From the NCBI GenBank assembly GCA_001899585.1, contig MKWE01000003.1, positions 124,001-188,000 of the forward strand: a stretch of DNA of 64,000 nt. The letters run 5' to 3'. The notes under the pieces are model-generated. The model saw nothing but the letters and a program-made list of their open reading frames with translations. It was not told the origin of the DNA and searched no databases. Position 1 is the stretch's first letter; each line of letters starts with the position of its first letter. Of the stretch, positions 32,669 through 40,823 are shown piece by piece. The position numbers and the translations under genes are program-made. This stretch comes from Rhodospirillales bacterium 70-18 (GTDB taxonomy: Bacteria; Pseudomonadota; Alphaproteobacteria; Acetobacterales; Acetobacteraceae).

Positions 32669-33652
32669 ATGACCGCTGCCCTCGCCACGCTGCATCAGGA
32701 CATCGAGGCCGCCCGTGCCGTGCTGGCGACCGAGGCGGAGGGGCTGCGCGCGCTGGCCGCCGCCCTGGACGACCACTTCGCCGCCGCGGTGGAGCTGCTG
32801 CTGGGCGCCACCGGGCGGGTGGTGGTGACCGGCATGGGCAAGTCCGGCCACGTCGCGCACAAGATCGCCGCCACCCTGGCCTCCACCGGCACGCCGGCGA
32901 TGTTCGTGCACCCGGCCGAGGCCAGCCATGGCGACCTGGGCATGATCGTGCCGGGCGACGCGGTGCTGGCGCTGTCCAATTCCGGCGAGACCGCCGAGCT
33001 GGCCGACCTGATCGCCCATACGCGGCGCTTCGGCCTGCCGCTGGTGGGCATCACCGGGCGCGCCGGCAGCACGCTGGCCACCGCCGCCGACGTGGCGCTG
33101 GTCCTGCCGGCGGCGCGCGAGGCCTGCCCGATGGGCCTGGCGCCGACCACCAGCACCACCATGCAGATGGCGCTTGGCGATGCGCTGGCGGTGGCGCTGC
33201 TGACCCGGCGCGGCTTCGGGGCGGCCGATTTCCGCCGCATCCATCCGGGCGGCAAGCTGGGCGCGCGGCTGCGGCGGGTGCGCGACCTAATGCATACCGG
33301 CGACGAGCTGCCGCTGGCGCCGCCGGGCACGCCCATGCCGGAGGCGCTGGTGCTGATGACGCAGAAGCGGTTCGGCTGCCTCGGCGTGGTCGATGCCGAG
33401 GGGCGGCTGGCCGGCATCCTGACCGATGGCGACCTGCGCCGCGCCATGGGGCCGGACCTGCTGGCCCGCGATGTGGGCGAGATCATGAACGCCACCCCGC
33501 GCAGCATCGGCCCGGACGCCCTGGCGGCCGAGGCGCTGCATGTGATGAATGCGCGCGAGCGGCCGATCACCGCGCTGTTCGTGGTGGATGCCGGCGGCCG
33601 GCCGGTCGGCATTCTGCACGTCCACGACCTGTTGCGCGCCGGGGTGGCATGA
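32669..33652 (+). CDS. kdsD: Arabinose-5-phosphate isomerase (KpsF/GutQ family)
   Basis: The enzyme interconverts ribulose 5-phosphate and arabinose 5-phosphate, the first step of KDO synthesis for lipopolysaccharide. The 327-residue protein has a SIS domain (about 40–180) with VVTGMGKSGHVAHKIAATLASTG and LSNSGETAELADLI, and two CBS domains (about 205–325) including CLGVVDAEGRLAGILTDGDLRR. The position directly before lptC, lptA and lptB supports KdsD rather than GutQ. Confidence 0.93.
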   Translation: MTAALATLHQDIEAARAVLATEAEGLRALAAALDDHFAAAVELLLGATGRVVVTGMGKSGHVAHKIAATLASTGTPAMFVHPAEASHGDLGMIVPGDAVLALSNSGETAELADLIAHTRRFGLPLVGITGRAGSTLATAADVALVLPAAREACPMGLAPTTSTTMQMALGDALAVALLTRRGFGAADFRRIHPGGKLGARLRRVRDLMHTGDELPLAPPGTPMPEALVLMTQKRFGCLGVVDAEGRLAGILTDGDLRRAMGPDLLARDVGEIMNATPRSIGPDALAAEALHVMNARERPITALFVVDAGGRPVGILHVHDLLRAGVA

Positions 33653-33716
33653 GCCGCCGCCGCGAGGCGGGCATGCGGCCCCTTCCGGCCTGCCTGCCGC
33701 CGGCGCCGCGAGCGGC

Positions 33717-34442
33717 GTGAGCGTGGCGCGCCTGCCGGTGCAACCCCCCGAGCGCCCATCTGGCGTCCCACCTGGCGGCCCCCCACCTGGCGGCAGTCCG
33801 CCCGCCGGGCCATCGGCCCGGCTGACGCGCCTGGCGCCGCGCGCCCTGGGCCCGGTGGCCAACGCGGCGCGGCGGCGGCTGTTCGTGGTGCTGGCCAAGC
33901 GGGTGCTGCCGGTGGTGGCGGTGGCGCTGCTGGCGCTGGTGGCGCTGTGGCCGGAATTCTTCACCGATGCCGAGCGCGGCCGCTTCACCTACCGCCTCGG
34001 CCTGACCGCGCCCGAGGGCGGCGCGCTGACCGATGCGCGCTATCGCGGCGTGGACAAGACCGGGCAGCCATTCACCGTCACCGCCTCGCTGGCCCGCCAG
34101 GTGGGGCCGGAGCGGGTCGATCTGACCGAGCCGAAGGGCGACATCACGCTGGGCTCGGGCGCCTGGCTGCTGGTGCGGGCGCGCCAGGGCGTCTACATGC
34201 AGCGTGCCGACCAGCTCGACCTGTCCGGCGAGGTGGTGCTGTATCGCGACGACGGCACGGTGATGCAGACCGACGCGATGGCCGTGGACCTGCACGGCGG
34301 CGCCGCCAGCGGCAACCGCCAGGTGCATGTGCAGGGGCCGTTCGGTACGCTGGACGCGCAGGGCTTCACCCTGCTGGATGGCGGATCGGTGGTGCAGTTC
34401 ACCGGGCCGGGCCGGCTGGTGCTGAACGGGGGATCGCGATGA
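33717..34442 (+). CDS. lptC: LPS export ABC transporter periplasmic protein LptC
   Basis: LptC is a bitopic inner-membrane protein that hands lipopolysaccharide from LptBFG to LptA. The roughly 241-residue product has a Pro/Gly-rich cytoplasmic lead (PPERPSGVPPGGPPPGGSPP), longer than in most LptC proteins, then one transmembrane helix (VLPVVAVALLALVALWPEFF) and a periplasmic LptC domain with FTVTASLARQ and LSGEVVLYRDDGTVMQTD. GTG at 33717 or 33723 is the likely start. The stop overlaps the lptA start (ATGA). Confidence 0.88.
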   Translation: MSVARLPVQPPERPSGVPPGGPPPGGSPPAGPSARLTRLAPRALGPVANAARRRLFVVLAKRVLPVVAVALLALVALWPEFFTDAERGRFTYRLGLTAPEGGALTDARYRGVDKTGQPFTVTASLARQVGPERVDLTEPKGDITLGSGAWLLVRARQGVYMQRADQLDLSGEVVLYRDDGTVMQTDAMAVDLHGGAASGNRQVHVQGPFGTLDAQGFTLLDGGSVVQFTGPGRLVLNGGSR

Positions 34443-35410
34443 CGCGGGTGCGGCTGTGGCTTGGTTTGGGGATGCTGGCCGGGCTGGCCGCCAGTGCCGT
34501 GGCGCGCCCGGCCGCGGCGCAGGCGCTCGACATGTCCGGCGGCGGGCCGGTGGAGGTGACCGCGCGCGGCGGGTTCGAATGGCACCAGGCCGAGAGCGAG
34601 GTGATCGCCGAGGGCGATGCGCGGGCGGTGCGCGGCGATGTGACCGTGCTGGCCGACCGGCTGGTGGCGCGCTACCGCAAGAAGGCCGGCGCCGCGCCGG
34701 CTGCCGCCGCGCCGGCCGCCGGGACGGTGCCGGGGCTTGGCGGCGATACCGGCGACACCGAGGTGTACCGGCTGGAGGCGCACGGCCATGTGCGCATCTT
34801 CACCAAGACCGACGAGGCGGTGGGCGACAATGCCGTCTATGACATGGACCAGGCGGTGCTGGTGCTGACCGGGCACGACCTGAAGCTGACCATGCCGCAG
34901 CAGGTGGTCACGGCGCGCGACAGCCTGGAATACTGGTCGCAGAAGCGCATGGCGGTGGGCCGCGGCAACGCCGTGGTGGTGACCGCCGATGGCCGCCGGC
35001 TGGCCGCCGACACGCTGGTGGGCTACCTGGCCCCGGCCGAGGCCGCGCCCGCCGAGGCGGCCGGGGCCGCGCCGCCGGCCGCGGGCGCGCCTGCGGCGGC
35101 CGGCAAGCTGGAGCGGGTGGAGGGCTTCGGCAACGTGGAGGTGCGCACCGCGACCGACACGGTGCGCGGCGACCGCGGCGTGTATGTCGCCGATACCGGC
35201 ATCGCCCGCGTGCTCGGCCATGTCCGCATCACGCACGGGCAGAACCAGATCAACGGCCCGGCGGCGGACGTGAACATGAAGACCGGCGTCGCCCATATCC
35301 TCGCCGGCCCGGCCGGGCGGGTGCAGGGGCTGATCGTGCCCGAGGATGCCAAGAAGGCCGGGACTCCCCCGCCGGCGCCGGCCGCGCCACCGGCCGGCGC
35401 GCGCAAGTGA
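34439..35410 (+). CDS. lptA: Lipopolysaccharide transport periplasmic protein LptA (OstA-like)
   Basis: LptA forms the periplasmic bridge that carries LPS to the outer membrane. The 323-residue protein has a signal peptide (RLWLGLGMLAGLAASAVARPAAAQ) and OstA-type beta-jellyroll repeats, for example SEVIAEGDARAVRGDVTVLAD and VGDNAVYDMDQAVLVLTG. Two Ala/Pro-rich insertions (about residues 83–97 and 200–223) interrupt the repeats, and the C-terminus is also Ala/Pro-rich, making it longer than E. coli LptA (185 residues). It is coupled to lptC and lptB by 4-bp overlaps. Confidence 0.9.
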   Translation: MTRVRLWLGLGMLAGLAASAVARPAAAQALDMSGGGPVEVTARGGFEWHQAESEVIAEGDARAVRGDVTVLADRLVARYRKKAGAAPAAAAPAAGTVPGLGGDTGDTEVYRLEAHGHVRIFTKTDEAVGDNAVYDMDQAVLVLTGHDLKLTMPQQVVTARDSLEYWSQKRMAVGRGNAVVVTADGRRLAADTLVGYLAPAEAAPAEAAGAAPPAAGAPAAAGKLERVEGFGNVEVRTATDTVRGDRGVYVADTGIARVLGHVRITHGQNQINGPAADVNMKTGVAHILAGPAGRVQGLIVPEDAKKAGTPPPAPAAPPAGARK

Positions 35411-36156
35411 GCGGCGCGCGGGCGGGCGACGGCGGCACCGGGCTGGTGGCCAGTGGTGTCGGCAAGACCTATCGGAAGCGGCCGGTGGTGCGCAACGTGT
35501 CGCTGAGCCTGCGGCGCGGCGAGGCGGTGGGCCTGCTGGGCCCGAACGGCGCCGGCAAGACCACCACCTTCTACATGATCGTGGGCCTGGTGCGGCCGGA
35601 TACCGGCTCGATCAGCCTGGACGGGCACGACATCACCGCGCTGCCGATGTATCGCCGCGCCCGGCTGGGCATCGGCTACCTGCCGCAGGAGGCCAGCGTG
35701 TTCCGCGGGCTGAACGTGGAGCAGAACGTGATGGCGGCGCTGGAGGTGACCGAGCGGGATGCCGACCGGCGCGAGCACATGCTGGACGAGTTGCTGGCCG
35801 AATTCGGCATCGGCCATCTGCGTCGCACCCCCGCGCTGGCGCTGTCGGGCGGCGAGCGGCGGCGGGTGGAGATCGCCCGGGCGCTGGCCACCCAGCCCAG
35901 CTACATCCTGCTCGACGAGCCGCTGGCCGGCATCGACCCGATCGCGGTGGGCGAGATCCGCGACCTGGTCTCGCACCTGAAGCATCGCGGGCTGGGGGTG
36001 CTGATCACCGACCACAACGTGCGCGAGACGCTGGGCATCATCGACCGCGCCTACATCATGCATGACGGCCAGGTGATGATGGAGGGGCCGCCCGAGCAGG
36101 TGGTGGCCGACGAGGATGTGCGCCGCGTGTATCTCGGCGACCGGTTCACCCTGTGA
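35407..36156 (+). CDS. lptB: LPS export ABC transporter ATP-binding protein LptB
   Basis: LptB is the ATPase of the LptBFG extractor. The 249-residue protein has Walker A GPNGAGKTTTFYMIVGLV, Q-loop LPQEASVFRGLNVEQN, signature ALSGGERRRVEIARAL, Walker B YILLDEPLAGIDPIAV and the LptB-typical ITDHNVRETLGI. It starts at a GTG in a GTGA overlap with lptA and ends in another GTGA overlap with the O-antigen-ligase-like gene. lptF and lptG are not in the window. Confidence 0.96.
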   Translation: MSGARAGDGGTGLVASGVGKTYRKRPVVRNVSLSLRRGEAVGLLGPNGAGKTTTFYMIVGLVRPDTGSISLDGHDITALPMYRRARLGIGYLPQEASVFRGLNVEQNVMAALEVTERDADRREHMLDELLAEFGIGHLRRTPALALSGGERRRVEIARALATQPSYILLDEPLAGIDPIAVGEIRDLVSHLKHRGLGVLITDHNVRETLGIIDRAYIMHDGQVMMEGPPEQVVADEDVRRVYLGDRFTL

Positions 36157-37454
36157 CGGCTGGCGGGGCGCCCGACGGGGCGGCATCCGGCGGGCCGGGC
36201 CTGCGCCGGCTGGAGGCCGCGGCGCCGGTGCTGCTGGCGGTGCTGCCGCTGGCGGTCCTGTATTCGCGCGCCGCCGCCGACATGCTGATCAGCCTGCTCG
36301 GCCTGATGTTCCTGCTGCGCTGCGCGCTGGCGGGCGAGTGGGGATGGACGCGGGCGGGCTGGGCGCGGCTGGCCGGGGCGTTCTGGCTGTGGATCGTGCT
36401 GTGCTCGCTGCTGACCGGCCAGGCGCGGCCGGTGCTCCAGGGCCTGGCGATGGGGCGGATGCTGCTGTTCGTGGCGGCGCTGTCGGAATGGCTGCTGGCC
36501 GTGGCCGCGACGCGGCGGCTGTTGTGGTGGGCGGTGCTGGCGGCGGCGGCGTGGATCGGGCTGCAGGCATGGCAGCAATTTCTGCTGGGGGTGAACCTGT
36601 TCGGCGATCCGCGCTGGGGCGACGGGGCGCTGACCGGGCCGTTCCGCAAGCCCGAGGCGGGCAGCCCGTTCGTGCTGCTGCTGTTCCCGGCCTTCCTGCC
36701 GCCGGTGCTGACCGGATTGCGAGGGGCGGGCTGGCGGCGGGTGGCCGGGCTGGCGCTGCTGCTGGCGGTGGTCGCCACCACGGTGCTGATCGGCCAGCGC
36801 ATGCCGACGCTGCTGATGCTGCTGGGGCTGCTGGTGACGGCGCTGCTGATCCGCCGGTTGCGCCTGCCGGTGCTGGCGGCGCTGGCGGTGGGGGGCGTGC
36901 TGCTGGCGCTGACGCCGGTGCTGTCGCCGCCGACCTATGGCAAGCTGGTGCTGCGCTTCGCCGACCAGATGGAACATTTCGGCGACAGCGCCTATGGCCT
37001 GCTGTTCGCGCGCGCCGGGGTGATGCTGGAGGCGCATCCGTGGACGGGGCAGGGGTTCGACGGGTTCCGCCTGCATTGCGGGGACGCGGCCTATCAGCAT
37101 CCGCTGCCCGGCCTGGGCACGACGCGGGCGGATGGCGGTGGGCTGGAGGGGTGCAACCTGCATCCGCACAACTACTACCTGGATGTGGCGGTTTCCGGCG
37201 GGCTGCCCGGGCTGGTGCTGTTCGTGGCGCTGGTGGCGGCCTGGCTGCGGGCCGCCGGGCGCGGGCTGCGCGACGCGGCGGCGGTGCGGGTGGGGCTGTT
37301 CGCCTCGGTGGTGGTGGCGCTGTGGCCGGTTGCCTCGACCTCGGCGCTGTTCACCATTCCGACCGCCGGATGGGTGTTCCTGCTGCTCGGCTGGGCGCTG
37401 GGAGAGGCGCGGGCGGCCGATTCGGGGCTGCCCGGGCGGATGGCGGGGGTTTGA
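36153..37454 (+). CDS. O-antigen ligase family (Wzy_C) membrane protein
   Basis: The 433-residue polytopic protein has about ten to twelve hydrophobic helices and a large periplasmic loop ending in a Wzy_C/WaaL-type core, with AHPWTGQGFDGFR and LHPHNYYLDVAVSGGLPGLVLF; the HNYYL block is the recurrent family motif around the conserved His. Such proteins join O-antigen or other glycans to a lipid or polymerise them. It is translationally coupled to lptB (GTGA), so it probably acts on the LPS exported by Lpt. Ligase and polymerase cannot be told apart from sequence alone. Confidence 0.85.
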   Translation: MTAGGAPDGAASGGPGLRRLEAAAPVLLAVLPLAVLYSRAAADMLISLLGLMFLLRCALAGEWGWTRAGWARLAGAFWLWIVLCSLLTGQARPVLQGLAMGRMLLFVAALSEWLLAVAATRRLLWWAVLAAAAWIGLQAWQQFLLGVNLFGDPRWGDGALTGPFRKPEAGSPFVLLLFPAFLPPVLTGLRGAGWRRVAGLALLLAVVATTVLIGQRMPTLLMLLGLLVTALLIRRLRLPVLAALAVGGVLLALTPVLSPPTYGKLVLRFADQMEHFGDSAYGLLFARAGVMLEAHPWTGQGFDGFRLHCGDAAYQHPLPGLGTTRADGGGLEGCNLHPHNYYLDVAVSGGLPGLVLFVALVAAWLRAAGRGLRDAAAVRVGLFASVVVALWPVASTSALFTIPTAGWVFLLLGWALGEARAADSGLPGRMAGV

Positions 37455-37572
37455 GCCGGAGCGGCGTGGCGGCCATGCAGCACGATTCTTGCTTGCATCT
37501 TGCGGCGCGGCGCGCTGCACTGAGTCATCGCGGCGATCGCCGCCGCGCGTCCGAGCAGTAGAGTCCGCGTAT

Positions 37573-39105
37573 ATGGCGATCGGCCCCCGCCTGGATCTTC
37601 GCCAGTCCCAGTCCCTGGTGATGACGCCGCAACTGCGTCAGGCGATCAAGCTGCTGCAGTTCTCCAATGTCGAGGTCGGCGCCTTCGTCGAGGAGGAGCT
37701 GGAGCGCAACCCGCTGCTGGAGCGCGACGAGAGCAGCGACGCGCCGGCGGCCGAGCGGGCGGCGCCGGACCAGGTGGTGCTGGCGCCGGCCGGCCCGCGC
37801 GACCCGGATGCGGCGCCGATGCCCGGCGAGCGCGATTTCTCCGACCCGGCGGTGCCGGATGTGGGCGAGACGTTGCGCGAGGAGAGCGGGCTGGCCGCCA
37901 GCGGGGCGATGGATGCCGAGGCGGCGGAGACCTACGACCCCGGCGGGGCCTCCGACGGCGGGCGCGGCGCCGGCCAGGGCTTTGAGGACGACGAGCGCGG
38001 CATCGACGATTTCGCCGAGGGCGCCCCCACCTTGCGCGAGCATCTGGGCGAGCAGTTGCGGCTGTCCTTCGCCGACCCGACCGACCGGCTGATCGGCGCC
38101 TACCTGATCGCGCTGCTGGAGCCCTCCGGCCGGCTGTCGGCCGCCCCGGAGGCCCTGGCGCAGGCGATGGGGGCGCCGGTGGAGCGGGTGGAGGCGGTGC
38201 GGGCGCGGATGATGCGCTTCGACCCCACAGGCATGTTCGCCCGCGACCTGCGCGAGTGCCTGGCGGTGCAACTGGCCGAGAAAAACCGGCTGGACCCGGC
38301 GATGGCCGCCCTGCTGGACAATCTGGAACTGCTGGCGCGGCGCGACCACAAGCGGCTGATGCAGGTCTGCGAGGTGGATGGCGCGGACCTCGCCGACATG
38401 ATCGTCGAGATCCGCCGGCTGGACCCCAAGCCTGGCGCCACCTGGGACGCCACGCCGCCGCAGCCGGTGGTACCGGACGTGCTGATGCGCGCCGCCCCGG
38501 ATGGCGTGTGGATCCTGGAACTGAACCCCGAGACCATGCCGCGCGTCCTGGTCAACCACAGCTTCAGCGCCCGCGTGCTGCCGCGCGCCAGCAAGGACGA
38601 CAAGGCCTTCCTGTCCGAGAAGCTGGCCACCGCCACCTGGCTGGTGAAGTCGCTGCAGCAGCGCGCGCAGACCATCCTGAAGGTGGCCAGCGAGATCGTG
38701 CGCCGGCAGGACGGGTTCTTCTGGCATGGTGTCAGTCATCTGCGGCCGCTGATCCTGCGCGATATCGCCGAGGCGGTGGAGATGCATGAAAGCACCGTCA
38801 GCCGGGTGACCGCCAACAAGTACATGGCGACACCGCGCGGCATCTATGAACTTAAATATTTTTTCACAACTGCGATCCAATCAAGCAGCGGCGGCGAAAC
38901 TCACTCCGCGGAGGCCATCCGCCACCGTATCCGGGCTCTCGTGGACGCCGAAACGTCGGACGATATCCTTTCGGACGATGCTATCGTTGCTTCCCTGCGC
39001 AAGGAGGGCGTGGACATCGCACGGCGAACCGTGGCCAAATACCGCGATGCGCTCCACATACCGAGTTCCGTGCAGCGCAAACGGGAGAAGGCCGTGCCGG
39101 GCTGA
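37573..39105 (+). CDS. rpoN: RNA polymerase sigma-54 factor RpoN
   Basis: RpoN directs polymerase to -24/-12 promoters that need an AAA+ activator. The 510-residue protein has region I (LRQSQSLVMTPQLRQAIKLLQ), an acidic linker (about 55–150), the core-binding domain, the helix-turn-helix IAEAVEMHESTVSRVTANKYM and the RpoN box ARRTVAKYR near the C-terminus. ATG at 37573 gives the usual MAIGPRLDLRQ start. From about 38850 to the end, codon use is clearly less GC-biased (CTT, AAA, TAT, TTT, ACA, ACT, CAA, TCA) than in the rest of the gene. Confidence 0.97.
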   Translation: MAIGPRLDLRQSQSLVMTPQLRQAIKLLQFSNVEVGAFVEEELERNPLLERDESSDAPAAERAAPDQVVLAPAGPRDPDAAPMPGERDFSDPAVPDVGETLREESGLAASGAMDAEAAETYDPGGASDGGRGAGQGFEDDERGIDDFAEGAPTLREHLGEQLRLSFADPTDRLIGAYLIALLEPSGRLSAAPEALAQAMGAPVERVEAVRARMMRFDPTGMFARDLRECLAVQLAEKNRLDPAMAALLDNLELLARRDHKRLMQVCEVDGADLADMIVEIRRLDPKPGATWDATPPQPVVPDVLMRAAPDGVWILELNPETMPRVLVNHSFSARVLPRASKDDKAFLSEKLATATWLVKSLQQRAQTILKVASEIVRRQDGFFWHGVSHLRPLILRDIAEAVEMHESTVSRVTANKYMATPRGIYELKYFFTTAIQSSSGGETHSAEAIRHRIRALVDAETSDDILSDDAIVASLRKEGVDIARRTVAKYRDALHIPSSVQRKREKAVPG

Positions 39106-39184
39106 TCTGGTCCGCGACCCGAAATCGGGGGCGGACGCCTAGCGCCCGGCAGGCGGTCCCGAACAAGGACGTGAGGAAGGGCTT

Positions 39185-39778
39185 ATGCAGATCACGGTTT
39201 CGGGCAAACAGGTCGACCTGTCGGACGCGCTGCAGACGCGCGTCGCCCAGCAACTTGACACGATCGCGGCCAAATACTTCGACCACGCGCTGGAGGCGCA
39301 TGTCACCTTCAGCCGGGCGCGAAGTTTCTTCACCTGCGACATCAACGTGCATGCCGCGCGCGGCCTGACCCTGCGGGGCGAGGGCGAGGCGGCGGACGCC
39401 AACAGCGCCTTCGACGACGCCGCCGAGCACATCGCCAAGCGGCTGCGCCGCTATCGCCGCCGGGTGAACGAACATGCCCGCGACGCCGCCAACCGCGAGC
39501 GCCCGGAGGCGGCGCGCCAGTACGTCCTGCGCCAGGAGGAGGAGGAGCACGGGCCGGGCGATGCCGGCGGCACCGTGCAGGCGGCCACCTACGCCACCGT
39601 CATCGCCGAAGTGCCGGCCGAGATTTCCGTGCTGACGGTCAGCGACGCGGTGATGCGGATGGACCTGGCCGATCAGCCGGTGATGATGTTCCGCAACAGC
39701 GCCACCGGCGTGTTGAACGTGGTATATCGCCGCAGCGACGGCAATATCGGCTGGATCGACCCGGCGGGTTCAAACTGA
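39185..39778 (+). CDS. hpf: Ribosome hibernation-promoting factor, long form
   Basis: HPF binds the small ribosomal subunit and promotes dimerisation of idle ribosomes. The 197-residue length is that of the long form. The N-terminal HPF/RaiA domain (about 1–100) starts MQITVSGKQVDLSDALQTRV, and the C-terminal dimerisation domain (about 140–195) shows SDAVMRMDLADQPVMMFRNS and VVYRRSDGNIGWIDP. The gene follows rpoN, as in many proteobacteria, but the usual downstream ptsN is absent here. Confidence 0.94.
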   Translation: MQITVSGKQVDLSDALQTRVAQQLDTIAAKYFDHALEAHVTFSRARSFFTCDINVHAARGLTLRGEGEAADANSAFDDAAEHIAKRLRRYRRRVNEHARDAANRERPEAARQYVLRQEEEEHGPGDAGGTVQAATYATVIAEVPAEISVLTVSDAVMRMDLADQPVMMFRNSATGVLNVVYRRSDGNIGWIDPAGSN

Positions 39779-39804
39779 GGGCCGGCTTGCTGAGGGCCGG
39801 CCCG
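39775..39804. repeat. Tandem 15-bp duplication starting at the hpf stop
   Basis: CTGAGGGCCGGCTTG (39775–39789) is followed directly by CTGAGGGCCGGCCCG (39790–39804), 13 of 15 identical. Both copies include the TGA that is the hpf stop. Confidence 0.75.
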
Positions 39805-39827
39805 CACTGGGCTGGAGCGGCAATATG

Positions 39828-39861
39828 AATCGGGCCGGGAGCTACGCTCCCGGCCCGATTT
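39828..39861. terminator. Bidirectional terminator between hpf and DUF1150
   Basis: A 15-bp perfect stem (39828–39842 with 39846–39860) encloses a TAC loop. The stem starts AATCGGGCC and ends GGCCCGATT, followed by T, so it has A and T tails on either side and suits the two convergent genes. Confidence 0.85.
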
Positions 39862-39890
39862 GCGTTCTGGCGGCCGTTTTGCGCGGAGGT

Positions 39891-40127
39891 TCAGTGAACC
39901 ATGGTCCCCAGCAACTCGTGCTGAAGGATCGCGGCCATGGCGACCTCGCGGTCCGGGGCGACGGCCATCGGCGTGCCGTCGGCGGCATGGATGGCGAAGG
40001 CGGGGGCGCCGTTGACGACCACCGGCTTCACATAGGCGATCTGCGAGACGCCGAGGCTGCCGAATTCGGCGGCGGACAGCCGGCGGATGTCGAAGCTGCC
40101 GGGCTGGGTCTGGGTATCGTTGGTCAT
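39891..40127 (-). CDS. DUF1150 family protein
   Basis: The 78-residue protein matches the DUF1150 family of alphaproteobacteria, with FDIRRLSAAEFGSLGVSQIAYVKP, an AIHAADG segment and AVAPDREVAMAAILQHEL. The family typically accompanies an Hsp20 gene, as here. Its function is unknown; co-regulation with heat shock is inferred from the shared strand and the 63-bp gap. Confidence 0.85.
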   Translation of the reverse strand: MTNDTQTQPGSFDIRRLSAAEFGSLGVSQIAYVKPVVVNGAPAFAIHAADGTPMAVAPDREVAMAAILQHELLGTMVH

Positions 40128-40190
40128 GTCATGTCTCCTGGGATGCGGCGCCGGGATCGGCCGCCGCGGGGCGGGACGTGTCCCGCCCGA

Positions 40191-40643
40191 TCAGACGTCA
40201 GGCTCGCCTTCCACCACGCGGCCGGCGCCGTTGGTGCCCTTGCTGATGCGGATCGTCTTCACCTTGGCCTCCGGTTGGGGGCGGGCGAGGTCGATATGCA
40301 GCAGGCCGTTATCAAGCCAGGCGCCCTTCACCTCGATGCCCTCGGCCAGCACGAAGGCGCGCTGGAACTGCCTGGCGGCGATGCCGCGATGCAGGAACAC
40401 ACGGCCCTGGCTGTCGTCGGTCTGTCGGCCACGGATCACCAACTGGTTGTCTTCCTGCGTTATTTGCAGGTCATCCATGGTGAAGCCGGCGACGGCGAGC
40501 GAGATGCGCAGCCCGGTCGGCCCGGTCTGCTCGATATTGTAGGGCGGATAGCCGTCCGACGAGGTCTTGGCGGCGCGTTCGAGCATCTGTTCGAGATGAT
40601 CGAAGCCGAGGAACATCGGGGACGCGAACATACGGCCGGTCAT
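40191..40643 (-). CDS. Hsp20 family small heat-shock protein
   Basis: This 150-residue IbpA-like chaperone binds unfolding proteins to prevent aggregation. The alpha-crystallin domain spans about residues 33–130, with YPPYNIEQTGPTGLRISLAVAGF-type sequence at its start (shown in part: YNIEQTGPTGLRISLAVAGF), GRVFLHRGIAARQFQRAFVL and NGLLHIDLARP. The upstream region carries a sigma-32-like promoter and an RNA-thermometer hairpin over the ribosome site, so both transcription and translation are probably heat-responsive. Confidence 0.94.
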   Translation of the reverse strand: MTGRMFASPMFLGFDHLEQMLERAAKTSSDGYPPYNIEQTGPTGLRISLAVAGFTMDDLQITQEDNQLVIRGRQTDDSQGRVFLHRGIAARQFQRAFVLAEGIEVKGAWLDNGLLHIDLARPQPEAKVKTIRISKGTNGAGRVVEGEPDV

Positions 40644-40648
40644 GGCGG

Positions 40649-40669
40649 GCCTCCTCCTTGGAGCGAAGC
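40649..40669 (-). promoter_or_regulatory. ROSE-type RNA thermometer hairpin at the hsp20 Shine-Dalgarno
   Basis: In the minus-strand RNA just before the ATG, GCUUC-G-CUC pairs with GAGGAGGC around a CAAG loop: eight base pairs with one bulged G. UCGCU lies opposite AGGA, the hallmark (UYGCU with bulged G opposite the Shine-Dalgarno) of ROSE elements known from small heat-shock genes of alphaproteobacteria. A further small stem (GUUG/CAAC) lies upstream. Melting at high temperature would free the ribosome site. Confidence 0.65.
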
Positions 40670-40705
40670 GATGCCGGGCCCCGTTGCGGCAACCCGACCG
40701 ACGTT

Positions 40706-40734
40706 ATTTTGGCAACCGGGACCGTGCTTGCAAG
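40706..40734 (-). promoter_or_regulatory. Heat-shock (sigma-32-like) promoter candidate of hsp20
   Basis: On the minus strand CTTGCA (40734–40729) and CCAAAAT (40712–40706) are 16 bp apart. They resemble the RpoH -35 and -10 elements and would give a leader of about 55–60 nt. Confidence 0.45.
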
Positions 40735-40823
40735 CCCCTGGCGGCGAGTCGCGCGAAGATTGCGCCGGCGGGGAATGGCGGGACGTTGTTGATCCGCGCG
40801 GGTGCGGCGGCTACATGCCGTGC

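Noticed and set aside
33648-33720. Small separate gene between kdsD and lptC
   Set aside because: The ATG-containing frame right after kdsD is short and has no support; the region is better read as the leader before the lptC start.
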